From Lycorma delicatula (lineage: Eukaryota > Arthropoda > Insecta > Hemiptera > Fulgoridae): 64,000 nt of DNA. The DNA lies in NCBI RefSeq assembly GCF_047948215.1, contig NC_134465.1, positions 42,817,946 through 42,881,945 on the forward strand. Direction: 5' to 3'. Of the stretch, positions 11,495 through 22,129 are shown in pieces. Numbering within the stretch: position 1 is the stretch's first letter; the number at the start of each line of letters is the position of its first letter. The translations under genes and the position numbers were made by a program. The notes under the pieces are model-generated. The model searched no databases, had not been told where the DNA came from, and saw only the letters and a list, made by a program, of their open reading frames with translations.

Positions 11495-12481
11495 AAATAT
11501 CCTGAACCAAACAGCAACAGTAGCAATTGAAGAACATAAGAAAGAAGCCATAATAAGAAAGGGAGTCCGACAAGGATGTTCTCTATCTCCGTTACTTTTT
11601 AATCTTTACATGGAACTAGCAGTTAATGATGTTAAAGAACAATTTAGATTCGGAGTAACAGTGCAAGGTGAAAAGATAAAGATGCTACGATTTGCTGATG
11701 ATATAGTAATTCTAGCCGAGAATAAAAAGGATTTAGAAGAAACAATGAACGGCATAGATGAAGTCCTACGCAAGAACTATCGCGTGAAAATAAACAAGAA
11801 CAAAACAAAAGTAATGAAATGTAGTAGAAATAACAAAGATGGACCACTGAATGTGAAAATAGGAGGAGAAAAGATTATGGAGGTAGAAGAATTTTGTTAT
11901 TTGGGAAGTAGAATTACTAAAGATGGGCGAAGCAGGAGCGATATAAAATGCCGAATAGCACAAGCTAAACGAGCCTTCAGTAAGAAATATAAGTTGTTTA
12001 CATCAATAATTAATTTAAACGTCAGGAAAAGATTTTTGAAAGTATATGTTTGGAGTGTCACTTAATATGGAAGTGAAACTTGGACGATCGGAGTATCTGA
12101 GAAGAAAAGATTAGAAGCTTTTGAAATGCGGTGCTATAGGAGAATGTTAAAAATCAGATGGGCGGATAAAGTGACAAATGAGGAGGTATTGCGGCAAATA
12201 GATGAAGAAAGAAGCATTTGGAAAAATATAGTTAAAAGAAGAGACAGACTTATAGGCCACATACTAAGGCATCCTGGAATAGTCGCTTTAATTTTGGAAG
12301 GACAGGTAAAAGGGAAATATTGTGTAGGCAGGCCACGTTTGGAATATGTAAAACAAATTGTTAGGGATGTAGGATGTAGAGGGTATACTGAAATGAAACG
12401 ACTAGCACTAGATAGGGAATCTTGGAGAGCTGCATCAAACCAGTCAAATGACTGAAGACAAAAAAAAAAAAATATCCTGAA
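11495..12481 (+). mobile_element. Non-LTR retrotransposon copy 2
   Basis: The longest copy of this family here, flanked by a 12-base duplication, AAATATCCTGAA, at 11495-11506 and 12470-12481. It is 5'-truncated inside the reverse transcriptase domain and ends in GACTGAAGAC plus an A run. Other copies in the window lie at 10.3, 18.2 (minus), 36.0, 52.9 (minus) and 54.7 kb. Confidence 0.9.
11505..12455 (+). pseudogene. LINE reverse transcriptase ORF2, C-terminal half
   Basis: The frame is open from the truncation point apart from one stop, TAA at 12063-12065, where sister copies read Leu in a WSVALYGSETW context. It shows the reverse transcriptase motif GVRQGCSLSPLLFNLYM, then the catalytic box FADDIVIL with both aspartates, then the thumb region (VEEFCYLGSRITKDG) and the C-terminal block KVTNEEVLRQIDEERSIW ... 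GRPRLEYVKQIVRDVGC. The endonuclease and fingers are missing. The protein would copy element RNA into the chromosome. It looks like an RTE/CR1-type insect LINE; I cannot fix the clade. Confidence 0.85.
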
Positions 12482-12539
12482 AAACCGTGTTTTTTTCTGT
12501 TATCACGTCAATAAAAATCAAACTGAAAACGACATACAA

Positions 12540-13700
12540 AAACAAAGTATTCAAGAAATGCAACCTTATTAGAAAAGATCGAATTACAATAATTGTTGAA
12601 AGCGGCCTCCATTGTGCGATTCACATAATTGAATATGAGGTTGCATACTTTTAGACACATATTGTAACGTTTGTTGATAAATTGCAGCGACAATGTTCAA
12701 TCTCGCCATGCAATTCGGGAACGGTGAAAGGATGAGTTTTGTAAGCGGTATCCTTAAGGTATTCCCAAAAGAAAAGGTCAGGAGGGGATAAATCAGGAGA
12801 CCGAGGGAGCTACAACCCATTCGAAATTACTTTTCCATGAAAAACTTGATCCAAAAAAGTCATAGTATTATTGGATGTATTAGCTATAGCATTGTCCTGT
12901 TAAAACCACGTGAGCTCTAACCGGTCTGCAAGTCCAGAGTTTACAAAATGTTGCACCATATGTATGTAGAGCTCACTGTTCACAGTGCCGTGAAAAAATT
13001 TCTTGAAGATTCGCCTTCGTGAAATTGCACATCAAACATTCACTTTTTGTCCGTGCAGAGAAGTCTCGTGCAGCTGATGTAGATTTTCCGTACACCAAAT
13101 GCGTGAATTCTACGCATTGACGTATCTATCAAGGTGGAATCGTACCTCAAGGCCGAAACCAATCATCGAGTTCTTCTCCGTCTGGCGTTACAGATGAAAT
13201 GAACCGCTAACAGAAAGCTACAAGTTTACCAGTATCGACAGGTAACAAGTTTTGAACAACACGAATTTTGTACGGATGTGTCTTTAAATGCTTGTTCGAT
13301 GCCGTGTGGGCACTATCAATGGACCGGCCAGATAGGTGTCGCATAGACTTCTTGTGAATAACAGAATATGCGGCTTACCCGTCGATCAACTTATCTGGTA
13401 TTAATGATTTCGGTCGACCACTTTTGGCTGCATCTGTCACATTCACTGTCTCTTGGAATTTATCGTACAGCCGCTTGTTGGAGGACTTGTTTGGTGCAAG
13501 TCAAAATTTCCTGTAAAGGCATTCTGGATCTGGGCATAACTGACACATCTAATGTATCGGGAGACAACGGAATATTCTCTTTTGCATTATGTAACCCATT
13601 TTTCCTCAATTTTTCTCAATTAAACCGGCAAAAAAAGAAGGAAACATTCTTCCATAAGTTTACGTCACTTTTTGAACATTGTATAATCCATACATTTTAA
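12540..13700 (-). pseudogene. Decayed DUF4817-type Tc1/mariner transposase
   Basis: Minus-strand pieces in shifting frames follow the order of insect DUF4817/DDE transposases. They are LYDKFQETVNVTDAAKSGRPKS (N-terminal helix-turn-helix, about 13450), HPYKIRVVQNLLPV (about 13270), an NVTxDGEELDDW stretch, a VYGKSTSAARD-like stretch, QDNAIANTSNN (second catalytic Asp, about 12890), LPRSPDLSPPDLFFWEYLKD (third acidic site, about 12800) and YKTHPFTVPEL. Several stops and frameshifts make it non-functional. I could not find terminal inverted repeats. It is more decayed than the relatives at 20.2 and 42.8 kb, so probably older. Confidence 0.75.
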
Positions 13701-13739
13701 GCGAAGAGTAATTTTTTTGACGACCAGTAACATGGGAAC

Positions 13740-15030
13740 GTCAACCACCAAATTGTATGGCGCTAAACATTGTCGATGGCATCTTTGTATTATAGGGGTT
13801 ATCAACTATTTTTTAAAAGATTAAAAACGAATGTTATTTTTCTGCATTTCATTGTTTCGATTCAAAATGGTTATCTTAATTCCATTGTAACATGTATTGA
13901 AACTAACGGTAGGAAATATAAAACAGTGGCCGTCGAATTATGTCGCTTATGCTGTCCCATATCTCTTTCACGCAGTCGATAATAATTTTATTTAATTCTT
14001 ATTTTTCGTGTACATTTTATTAGTTTTTCTTCTTCAGTTAATAATTTATTACATATTTTTTAAATTTGAAAATTTACTGAGCTAAAATGGTTTGAAAATG
14101 TTATTTGGTCCATACATCATGATAAATCTTTGACTCGTTTCAGTTGAATTTGGTTATTACAATTATAAGCCACTAACGTATACGTAAATTTCTTTTTTTA
14201 ACGAAAAAAATTATCTGCTTGTAATAATATTTTATAAGTCTAAAATTGAAAAAAAAAAAAATAACATCGAGACAAATATTTCAATTTATTTTAATGGTGT
14301 ATTATCGATTGTATAGATATAATTAAACAAAAAACAAAAAACGAGATAATGAATTTTTAATTATTATTTTATTTATTATATTTTTATACGTTGGTAACAC
14401 TAGTATAATAATCTATGTGATATGTAATGATTATTTCTAACTTTTAACTTTTGGAGACGAGACGCAAGGCAAGAGGTCAAAACAAACTAAATGTGGAAGA
14501 ACCGGATAAACAAGGACAGGAATAAAGGTGTAGAAGAAAATAAAATAAAAAAATAAACTTAAAAATTATTTATTAAAATTAACATGGATGAATGGAGTTA
14601 AGATTTATAACCAAAAGGACAAATTTATTTATCTTATCATAAAATAATCCATTTACATTCGCGTCATATTTCTAGTGTAAAATTTTTACACTGACCTTCC
14701 TACATATCTCAAATAAAATAAAATATGGCCCGGTTACATAGCATGCTTACCGACCGATCGACCTACTCTAACAAACGTTCACCATCGTACGGTTATCGGC
14801 CCTGAAGCAGGTCCTTTGCACAATGTTTTCACTTCTACTCTTTTCTATTCCCGGTTTAACTTTTGAGTTATTAGTAGCTTCCATTTACTTTTAACGGTCT
14901 ATTTATATATAATAGTTCTTATAATGAAATTAGACTGGTGCAAGTAACAAAATATATTATCTTGTTTTGTAATCGACAATTCAAACTGTCGAGATAGTAC
15001 TCAATGCGTAGACGGTAAAAATATATTTAT
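13740..15030. other. AT-rich DNA, no gene seen
   Basis: No supported feature. A short hairpin (AGTGTAAAA/TTTTACACT) lies near 14675. Confidence 0.5.
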
Positions 15031-15038
15031 TTGTCAAC

Positions 15039-15860
15039 AGGGGTGAATCCAGGAGGCATGAGGGCTACCCCCAACCAATGGCCCGAAGGTCTTGTATTTT
15101 GAAAACCAACCCTTGCGTTTTGAAAAACAAGTTGTAGAATTGAAACATTTTACCAATTCTATATTGTCAAAATAATCAGTTGCAAGTTGCAACTCTGATT
15201 TTAACGTGAATATATAATTTTTTCTAATAGGTAATAATTAAGAGAGGCTGACGTACTTGCTGTAATGCATATTCATAACAACATGCAAATTGATATAGGT
15301 AGTATTTTCGATCGGTATCCGTAGATGCGTAACCATCGAGATGAATTAATTTTGTAAATAGATTATTGTATGAAATAAAATGTATAAATTTTGGAATGTG
15401 ATGGATTAATTATAATTTTTGAAATTAATGAACAAAAACAGTCAACTTAGTTTAAATTTTCATCTTATTATTTTTATCCCATATTATATTATTATATAAT
15501 TTTTATTGAAGTTGTTAAGATTATACAGTCCCAGCTTAAAATTAATTTAGCTTCTGGAGTTCTCGTGAGGGTCACTTCGAATAACTTAAAGCTTAATTTT
15601 TATAAATCGAATCAAAAATTAAAAAAATTAAGCCCTCTTTTTTATTTTACTCAAATCGTCCATTTTGCCGCTTTTACAGCAATACTAATGATTGGTTAAA
15701 CGATTTTCGTGTTAAAAATAGTTAAGAGTATTTAGTATGTATTCAATAAAAGTGTATGAAATATTATATAAATCCTACTCAATGACAAGGAAGTAGGAAA
15801 ATGTGACTCTTTGACGCCAATGCCCCCCCCACCAAATTTATTTGCTGTATTTGCACCCGG
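15039..15860 (+). repeat. Family F3 copy A, hAT-like non-autonomous element
   Basis: About 800 bp that recurs in inverted orientation at 51575-52381. Shared blocks include 'gtattttgaaaacca', 'aattgaaacattttacc', 'aataattaagagaggctga', 'ggagttctcgtgagggtc' and 'aatgatt-ggttaaacga'. The left end (CAGGGGTGAATCCAGGAGG) corresponds to the CAGTGGCGGATCCA-type end of the other copy, which resembles ends of hAT-type elements. No coding capacity is evident. Confidence 0.65.
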
Positions 15861-15974
15861 TTTTCGACGATATTTTACGGGTTTCACTGTCGTAATACTG
15901 TGAAGTAGCTTTGTTATTATTATTATTAATTTTTAAATTGTATATTTTCCCAAATAATTTTATGTTATTTTCCT

Positions 15975-16685
15975 GTATAGATAGCGTAATAGCTCTAGAA
16001 GGGAAAGTATTGTAATCGCTTCGATTTGGTCATATGCGGTTTTCAACGGATTTAGACCTTTTCACATCTAAGGAACTCAAAAAACCGAAATTTTCCGAAT
16101 TTTAATGTTCATATGTAGGTGTGTTCGGTGTTGGCCTATTAATCACTTTATATTTGCAGAACTACTGGACCGATATTGACCAAACTTGATCAGATTTCTT
16201 GTATATATATGGGGCATTGATGTTACTAAATTTTCAACTTAAAAGATCAAGATGGTAGAGCTGTAGAGCAAAGGTCACCCTCAGTATCTCAAGATTTGGC
16301 CTGATTAAGGTTATATCTTTCTAAATCACATTTGTTAACGATTAAAAAATAACAATATTTGCAAAAAAAACTTTGGCAAAATTATACCTGTAACCCAAAA
16401 AATGGTGTTGCAGTCGTCTACTGTATTGTGACGTCACAGTTGAGTGATATAATTAAATAAATGAATAATATTTTAGGTGTAAAAAGATAACTCGGTCTGG
16501 CAGGGTCTCGAACTCAATCAGTCGGTCGATTCGGTACCTGGTGCGTTACGCCTCGCGGTTACACCGGTCAGCCGAGTGTACAAGCGAAATTTGTTCTATG
16601 TAAGTTGTGAACTTACAATAGTTTAGTTAGTGCCGACCGTCGCCGTTAGTACCGCCACCCCCCTGCGATATGAATTTTAGTCGGA
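15975..16685 (+). repeat. Family F1 copy
   Basis: It opens with a decayed terminal hairpin (atagatagcg ... tctagaagggaaagt). The 'ttgaccaaacttgatcag' and 'ctcagtatctcaagatttgg' blocks follow, then the CRE-like palindrome TGACGTCA at 16429-16436. Next comes an antisense tRNA-like module at about 16490-16575: on the minus strand CGGTGTAACCGCGAGG (box A-like) and GAGTTCGAGACC (box B). It is cut off after 'cctgcgatatgaattttag'. Confidence 0.75.
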
Positions 16686-16689
16686 TTTG

Positions 16690-17035
16690 GTTATTAAAAT
16701 AACCAAATCACCAAAATAACCGTCAGAAAAAAGACGGGCCTACGACCCGCCGCGAAAATTTTACATGGTTTATGTTTCATTACACATGATTTTGTTAAAG
16801 GTTCTTGCCAACTGTGACTATATAAAGTCCATGAATTTAGCGTACTAACAACAAAAACTTTTACAACGAAAAGCTTGAAAATCCTGAATATTTTTAGCAC
16901 TTTCTTGTGTTGTGATTTTTTAACACAGCCCTAACCCAAATGTTTTCCTTTTTTATCCCCAAAACACAAATGTAATTTTAGATAAACCAAGAAGTATATA
17001 TCTTTGGAACAAATGAAATGATGGAGAAGTATAAA
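16690..17035. other. No gene seen
   Basis: Includes an 'accaaatcaccaaaataacc' stretch and nothing protein-like. Confidence 0.4.
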
Positions 17036-17874
17036 TCGTTCGAACGAATAGTGTGCCAAGAGCTTCAGCCAGATATACGAGTATTTGGAATTTCAGAACA
17101 CGGCTTTACATCAGGAACCATTCAGTTCTTCAAAATTCCAAGTTACAATTTAACCGAGTTTTTAGGCGACAAAATCATCAAGGAGTAGCTGTGGCAATTT
17201 TTTTAAAATACTCATTAAAATACGAACCGTTGAAAACGGTTCTCCTACTCTGTCGACCTTGATTTCGAAGGTCTGTGAAATCAAAATCCAAACCAAAGTG
17301 CACGGAAAAGTGATAATAGTGGGTTTGCTTAGATCTCCAAACCAACAATCAAATAACATTTTTTTTTTGCTAAAAACTCGTATTTCTTCTTAACTTTCAC
17401 ACATTGAAAAGAAATAAATTCATTTTAATAGATGATTTCATCATATAGATGTATTAAGCCACCGCTAACCCCCGCACGTAGCGGCTTCACGAATTCTGAA
17501 CCCTTTTCATTTAAATTGGTCTGTGAAAGAGCCAACTAGAGTGACTCCCATGTCGAGAACATCTCTCGATAATGCCATAACGAATATTCCAAATTCCTCG
17601 GTTTCAGTAATGAAAACGGCAATTTCGGACCATTACATCTAAGATATTGAGTTGAATGGAAAGCCAGAAATAGAAAGTCCAACTTTCACAATAAAAAGAT
17701 TAATTAATGAAGAAAATATTAAGCAGCTTAACTCCAAACTTAAAAATGTAACTTGATATTTCTTACAAAAATATAAGTACCAAAATTTCTCATTTTGAAA
17801 ATTTTACAGTTGTTTTAACTATTATTTAGAAATCAATTATTACATGAGTTTATCAATTTAATGAGGTTTATTCA

Positions 17875-18155
17875 CGAGTTTGATCTGTTTACTTAACTGT
17901 TTTCATATCGATATGCTTATCCATCGAAATGGAAATGATGTTTAATCCTAACAAGTGACACTTTCACTCTGTTCTATACAGGGGTTGGTTGTATAATAAA
18001 ACATCATTACTCTCAGAAAAAATCTTGATTAATTCCGGTTTTTTTTTTAATGATTTATGTGCGGTCGTAGCCTTAAAAATTACTTGGAATATAGCGGAAG
18101 TTAATTGGCGCACTAATTTTTTAAGGATGAATTATATATTCTTCACCAGATCAAA
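17875..18155 (+). repeat. Family F4 copy A
   Basis: About 280 bp closely matching 22130-22420 in the same orientation. Shared blocks include 'gatgtttaatcctaa', 'gtgacac-ttcactctgttc', 'tatacaggggttg', 'aataaaacatcattactctc' and 'gaattatatattcttca'. Non-coding; class unknown. Confidence 0.75.
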
Positions 18156-18164
18156 AGAGTTTTC

Positions 18165-18476
18165 TTACATATCTAATCTTTTCTTCTCAGATACTCTGAT
18201 TGTCCAAGTTTCACTTCCATATAAAGCGACACTCCAAACATATACTTTCAAAAATCTTTTCCTGACATTTAAATTAATTTTTGATGTAAACAAATTATAT
18301 TTCTTACTGAAGGCTCGTTTCGCTTGTGCTATTCGGCATTTTATATCGCTCCTGCTTCGTCCATCCTTAGTAATTCTACTTCCCAAATAACAAAATTCTT
18401 CTACCTCCATAATCTTTTCTCCTCCTATTTTCACATTCAGTGGTCCATCTTTGTTATTTCTACTACATTTTAACAA
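18165..18476 (-). pseudogene. LINE ORF2 fragment, copy 3
   Basis: One open minus-strand frame of about 100 residues matches the 11.5 kb LINE from CSRNNKDGPLNVKIGG through YLGSRITKDGRSRSD to SEKKRLDM. It keeps LYGSETW, which the 11.5 kb copy has lost. Truncated at both ends with no A tail, so it is a rearranged piece and not a simple insertion. It lies inside the older LINE region at 17.0-18.7 kb, in reverse. Confidence 0.85.
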
Positions 18477-18699
18477 TAAATCATTAACGATACCAAAAAA
18501 TTTTTCAAAAACTGCATGTTAAATTTTATTCATCATAACAAAAATAGAAAAAAAAAACAATCAAAAAGTTAAAATCCAGTTTTCATTAAAAGAGATGGAG
18601 ACCCACAGGAAGTTGCAAACGAGTTTAACAATTATTTTTCCTCAGTCGCTTCAGGTGATTGGACATTCAATGAGCCTCGATTCAATTTAGCTAATGTTA

Positions 18700-19592
18700 T
18701 ATAACCTTAATAATGTTATATTAAATCTTAATATTATTAACTTTATAAAATTTTTTTAATGTCTGAGTATATATAAAGAGTTAAATGTTCAGAAGGATAC
18801 AAATTTTTAGTTTTTATCACAGAATGGGTAAATTTTGTGTTAATTATTAAACATTTTTTGTTGTAAATACGTTATTTTAGCTTGACAATTTATTCCATTT
18901 TCATTTTTATTATTCCGAATTTTATTTCCTTTTTTTTGTCTTTACCGTTCGGTTGAATTATTTCTCCCAGATATAAAAAAATAATTTACTTAATTTTTTT
19001 TTAAAACCTTCGGTGAATCTTTTTGGTTAAAGAAAAATTCAGTTTTTTTTAATGCTATTTGTAATTCTGTTTATTCTGCAATTTTCTTTTTAAGTATAAT
19101 TCGAATTTTGGTTTCTTTTTCGATATTTTCTACAATTTCAACACCGTTCGCAAAGATTAATTAATTAATTAATTCCAATTTTCTAGCGCCAGTATTTAAA
19201 TTTACTTTTCTTAAGTTCAATTTTAATTGCCAAATTTTTATGGTTTGGTTTAAAACTATATTAAACAGAAGTGAAGATGTAATTGTGTTTTAATTTTGAA
19301 AGGTTTAAGATTTCTTCCGTAAATTTTACTCTTGAAAATGTGTTTCTTATTACCTTAATTACCTTAATTAAGTTTAAAACTTCTTTATTAATTTTATAAT
19401 TTTTCAAAATGTTAAATAAAATTTTCGGTTCTAAGAGAATCGTATGTTTTTTTTTTAAATCAATATAAAAGAGAGTACGGTTATGCTTTTAACTGTTTTA
19501 TTGATTCCATCTAAAATCAATTTTAGTGTCGTTATTTGTTGAACACAGGATCGACTTTTTCAGGTCATTATTTGTTATTATTAGTAATAATA

Positions 19593-19646
<54 letters not shown>

Positions 19647-20050
19647 TATTATTGTTGTTGATCTTTCAACTGATCTATTCTGGAATATATAGTCATTAGA
19701 AATCGTATGGTTTTTCCGCTTATTTTAATTACATAATAATTATTAAGGAAATTATAATGGAAATTATTTATTATGATGGCACTTAACACTAATGGTATTA
19801 AATAGAATTAAAAAAAAACTATAAAACCTTTTAATGTGTGGGTAAATGTTTCAGATAAAATTAGTTAGCTAATTTAATTTTTTACCTAAAAAAATTGTAC
19901 ATAAATAAAGTTATTTTCGTTTTATCTCGTATACATTTTTTGATTTACTATAAGAATAAAATTTAAATCGAGGTCAAAATCAGATCGCTTTGCAAGTTTA
20001 TTTTTTAAAAAAGGGATATTCGTTTAAATATAATGCCTGTGAATCAAACG
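18700..20050. other. AT-rich DNA with an (ATT)n run
   Basis: No gene seen. A (TTA/ATT)n microsatellite with a few changes occupies about 19590-19651. Confidence 0.6.
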
Positions 20051-20052
20051 TA

Positions 20053-21384
20053 CAGAGTGTCCCATATAAAACGCAACCCATCAATCACTCATCCATGAAA
20101 TTTCAAAAGTCAAGCTTACTCCCCTACTCGTTACTGAAATGGACTCGTCCAACATCTGAACATCGCGGCGACGCAGTAGAACACTACCGATAGTAACAAC
20201 AATGCAATCATAACGTTCAGTGTATTGCTAGAGACAAGATGGTGTTTTCGCTAGATGACGTGTTTTCATTGTCGAGTCGTACTTCAGTACGAAATCAGTG
20301 GTTGCAGTGCAAGATTTGTTTCGCCGTAAGTAGCCAGATAAACCGGCTCCTAACAAAACATCAGTATTAAGGTTAGTCGCAAAATTTAGAGAGACCGGTT
20401 CAGTTAATAACAAGGAACACAAAAGATCTGCGTCGGTGTTGAATATAGATACAGTCACTGAAATCAAAGACCGATTACTCGCCTCGCCAAATAAATCGAT
20501 CAGACGTTTGTCTGCTGAAATTAATTTGTCTAAATCAACCGTTCATCGGGCGACCAAACGATTACAATTACGACCTTATCGCATTCAAACGGTTCATCGA
20601 CTTCTTGAGCCCGATAAAGAAAAACGGCTACAATATTGTCAACGGTTCCGTCGATTTCTATGGGAGGGAATAAATGTTATGGATTGATTATTTTTCACAA
20701 ATGAAGCACGGTTTCATTTGGATGGCTACGTAAATAGCCAAAACAGTAAAATTTGGAGTGCTGAAAATCCCCACGTTTATCACGAAAAACAATTACACCC
20801 GCAGAAGTTGGGCGTGTGGTGCGCGATATCGCGGAAGAAAATAATCGGTCCTATTTTTTTCGAGTACACTATTAATGCAGAACGATATCAGGATATTTTA
20901 TTTCAGTTCATCGCACTCTTGGAAGAGAAAGACAGACACTGCTGGCTACAACATGACGGTGCGACATCGCACTACGCAGGTTCAACTTCTGATTTCGTCG
21001 AGTAATTCTTTGGTAATCGTGTTATCGGTCGAGGCTTGTGGCCACCAAGATCTCCAGATTTCACTGCGGCGGATTTTTTTCTACGGGGTTACCTCAAAGA
21101 AAAAGCCTACAGCAACAAACCACGAACACTTGAACGATTGAAAGTCAATATTGAACAAGCCGTATTAAATATCCAGCTACAAACTTTGAAAAAAAGTTGC
21201 AAGAAACGCTGTAAAAAGAATTGAAGCTTGTATTCAAGAAGATGGCGGCCACTTCCAACATTTACTCTAAATATAAGGTAATGGATGGTAATAATAAAAA
21301 TTACATTTACATTTACACATGCCTTTTTATTATTTCAATACCTACCAATATAAGGTTGGGTTGCGTTTTATATGGGACACCCTG
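20053..21384 (+). mobile_element. DUF4817-type Tc1/mariner transposon
   Basis: An element of about 1.33 kb with terminal inverted repeats of about 28 bases. The left end starts CAGAGTGTCCCATATAAAAC and the right end, read inward, starts CAGGGTGTCCCATATAAAAC; they differ at one position over that stretch. TA lies at 20051-20052 on the left, but the right flank (TTTTA) does not show a clean TA duplication. The transposase fills the interior. Confidence 0.8.
20239..21224 (+). pseudogene. DUF4817-type transposase
   Basis: It begins MVFSLDD at 20239. A one-base loss near 20262 shifts the frame, and the reading then continues VFIVESYFSTKSVVAVQDLF to KDRLLASPNKSIRRLSAE (N-terminal HTH) and VHRATKRLQLRPYRIQTVHR. 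The catalytic domain follows: FFTNEARFHLDGYVNS, where the first acidic residue is Asn (relatives have FxDEA); WLQHDGATSHYAG (second Asp); and WPPRSPDFTAADFFLRGYLK (third). Stops: TAG near 20328, TGA at 20685, TAA at 21003. Dead gene, but moderately young because long frames survive. Confidence 0.85.
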
Positions 21385-21639
21385 TTTTATATGGTTGTGT
21401 TTTATAGGTTAATGTTTTATATACGCATGTTTTACAGCGATACATATTGGTTAATAGGTTTAAATTATTGTAATAAAGTTTCATTTTGTAAAAGATATAA
21501 TTTTTTTGAAAGTACTTTTTTCCTGATATGTGCATTGTAATATGTTTAACCAGTGAACAATAAGCGATCTCCCCGCGACTCGATGAGATGCGGGAGATAT
21601 GTATATGAAGTTAGTATTGTGTAGACTCAGGGCTACCGT

Positions 21640-21850
21640 TTTTAAAACGTGTGGTTAACTGAACCCCGACCGTCAAAGTATACGGTATTCAATGTCTAGT
21701 ATTCAAATCCGTGTAAAAGCGACAGACTTTTACTAAGATTTGAACCTTAAAACCTTCGATTTTGAAAATCAGCTGTTTAACTGATGACAGTCGTCGCAAA
21801 TCAGCTGATTTGCGACGACGACTTAATCACCAGGCCCGCCCGATGGGCAA
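21640..21850 (-). repeat. Diverged SINE with a 30-base palindrome
   Basis: On the minus strand it follows the SINE order seen at 45.1 and 57.8 kb: GCCTGGTGATTAAG (box A region), a CAAATCAGCTGATTTG core, GTTCAAATCTTAGTAAA (box B region), then 'acacggatttgaatactaga' and 'ggttcagttaaccacac'. The core has grown into a perfect 30-base palindrome at 21790-21819 (half: GTCGTCGCAAATCAG). Confidence 0.65.
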
Positions 21851-22129
21851 ATTACTTTACTTTGAACTTTGCAGGTAAACCGGCCCGATGAAAGCACAGC
21901 GATAACGAAAAAAAGCAGCGAATGGAAATTATTAATTATCAAAATAATCATTCTGTTATTGAGATGTAATTCGCTATTTAATAAGAAATGAAATTTGATA
22001 ATTTCAAAAACAGATTTGATTTAGTTTTTTTAATTTAATGATTTCTTAAGAGATAAAAGTTTCACTGAAATATGATATAGACATTCATAAAAATAATAAG
22101 CATTCCATGGCAGGTTTAATCGGGAATAT

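Larger units (their letters stand above)
6980..11500. repeat. Degenerate tandem array, unit about 350 bp
   Basis: A motif like TATCGGCAACC, often followed by AATCGGAAT, recurs at 7585, 8754, 9116, 9464, 10921 and 11251. The spacing is 362, 348 and 330 bp where nothing intervenes. It is about 358 bp from 7585 to 8754 once the mariner insertion is removed. Longer similarity supports this: the stretch near 9170-9225 ('ccaagtaaattatgtt' to 'tttttttatagaat') matches that near 9520-9580 ('ccaatgtaaattatatt' to 'ttttttttatagaat'). 'gtgattaccc'-like blocks recur near 9300, 9748 and 11071, but at uneven offsets, so unit lengths vary. The array is invaded by a mariner, a SINE and two LINEs. Function unknown. 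Confidence 0.5.
17040..18690 (+). pseudogene. LINE endonuclease region, split by insertions
   Basis: Plus-strand pieces match the apurinic-type endonuclease of non-LTR retrotransposons. RVFGISEHGFTSG and FRRQNHQGVAVAIF lie at 17080-17200, and GKVIIVGLLRSPNQQ at about 17310. The domain tail is at 17560-17760 (DNAITNIPNSSVSVM, TAISDHY). The following linker, ending GDPQEVANEFNNYFSSVASG, appears only at 18595-18650. Between them sit F4 repeat sequence and a reversed LINE fragment, so the host element was interrupted. Many frameshifts. By sequence flavour it is a CR1/Jockey-like element distinct from the 11.5 kb family. Confidence 0.65.

Noticed and set aside
13368..13700. 110-codon plus-strand frame
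   Set aside because: Antisense shadow of the decayed minus-strand transposase.
16490..16575. Possible genuine tRNA gene on the minus strand
   Set aside because: Same module occurs inside several F1 copies at the same place; arms do not form a proper cloverleaf by eye.
17989..18390. 133-codon plus-strand frame
   Set aside because: Spans a repeat junction and is antisense to a LINE fragment; no independent signal.
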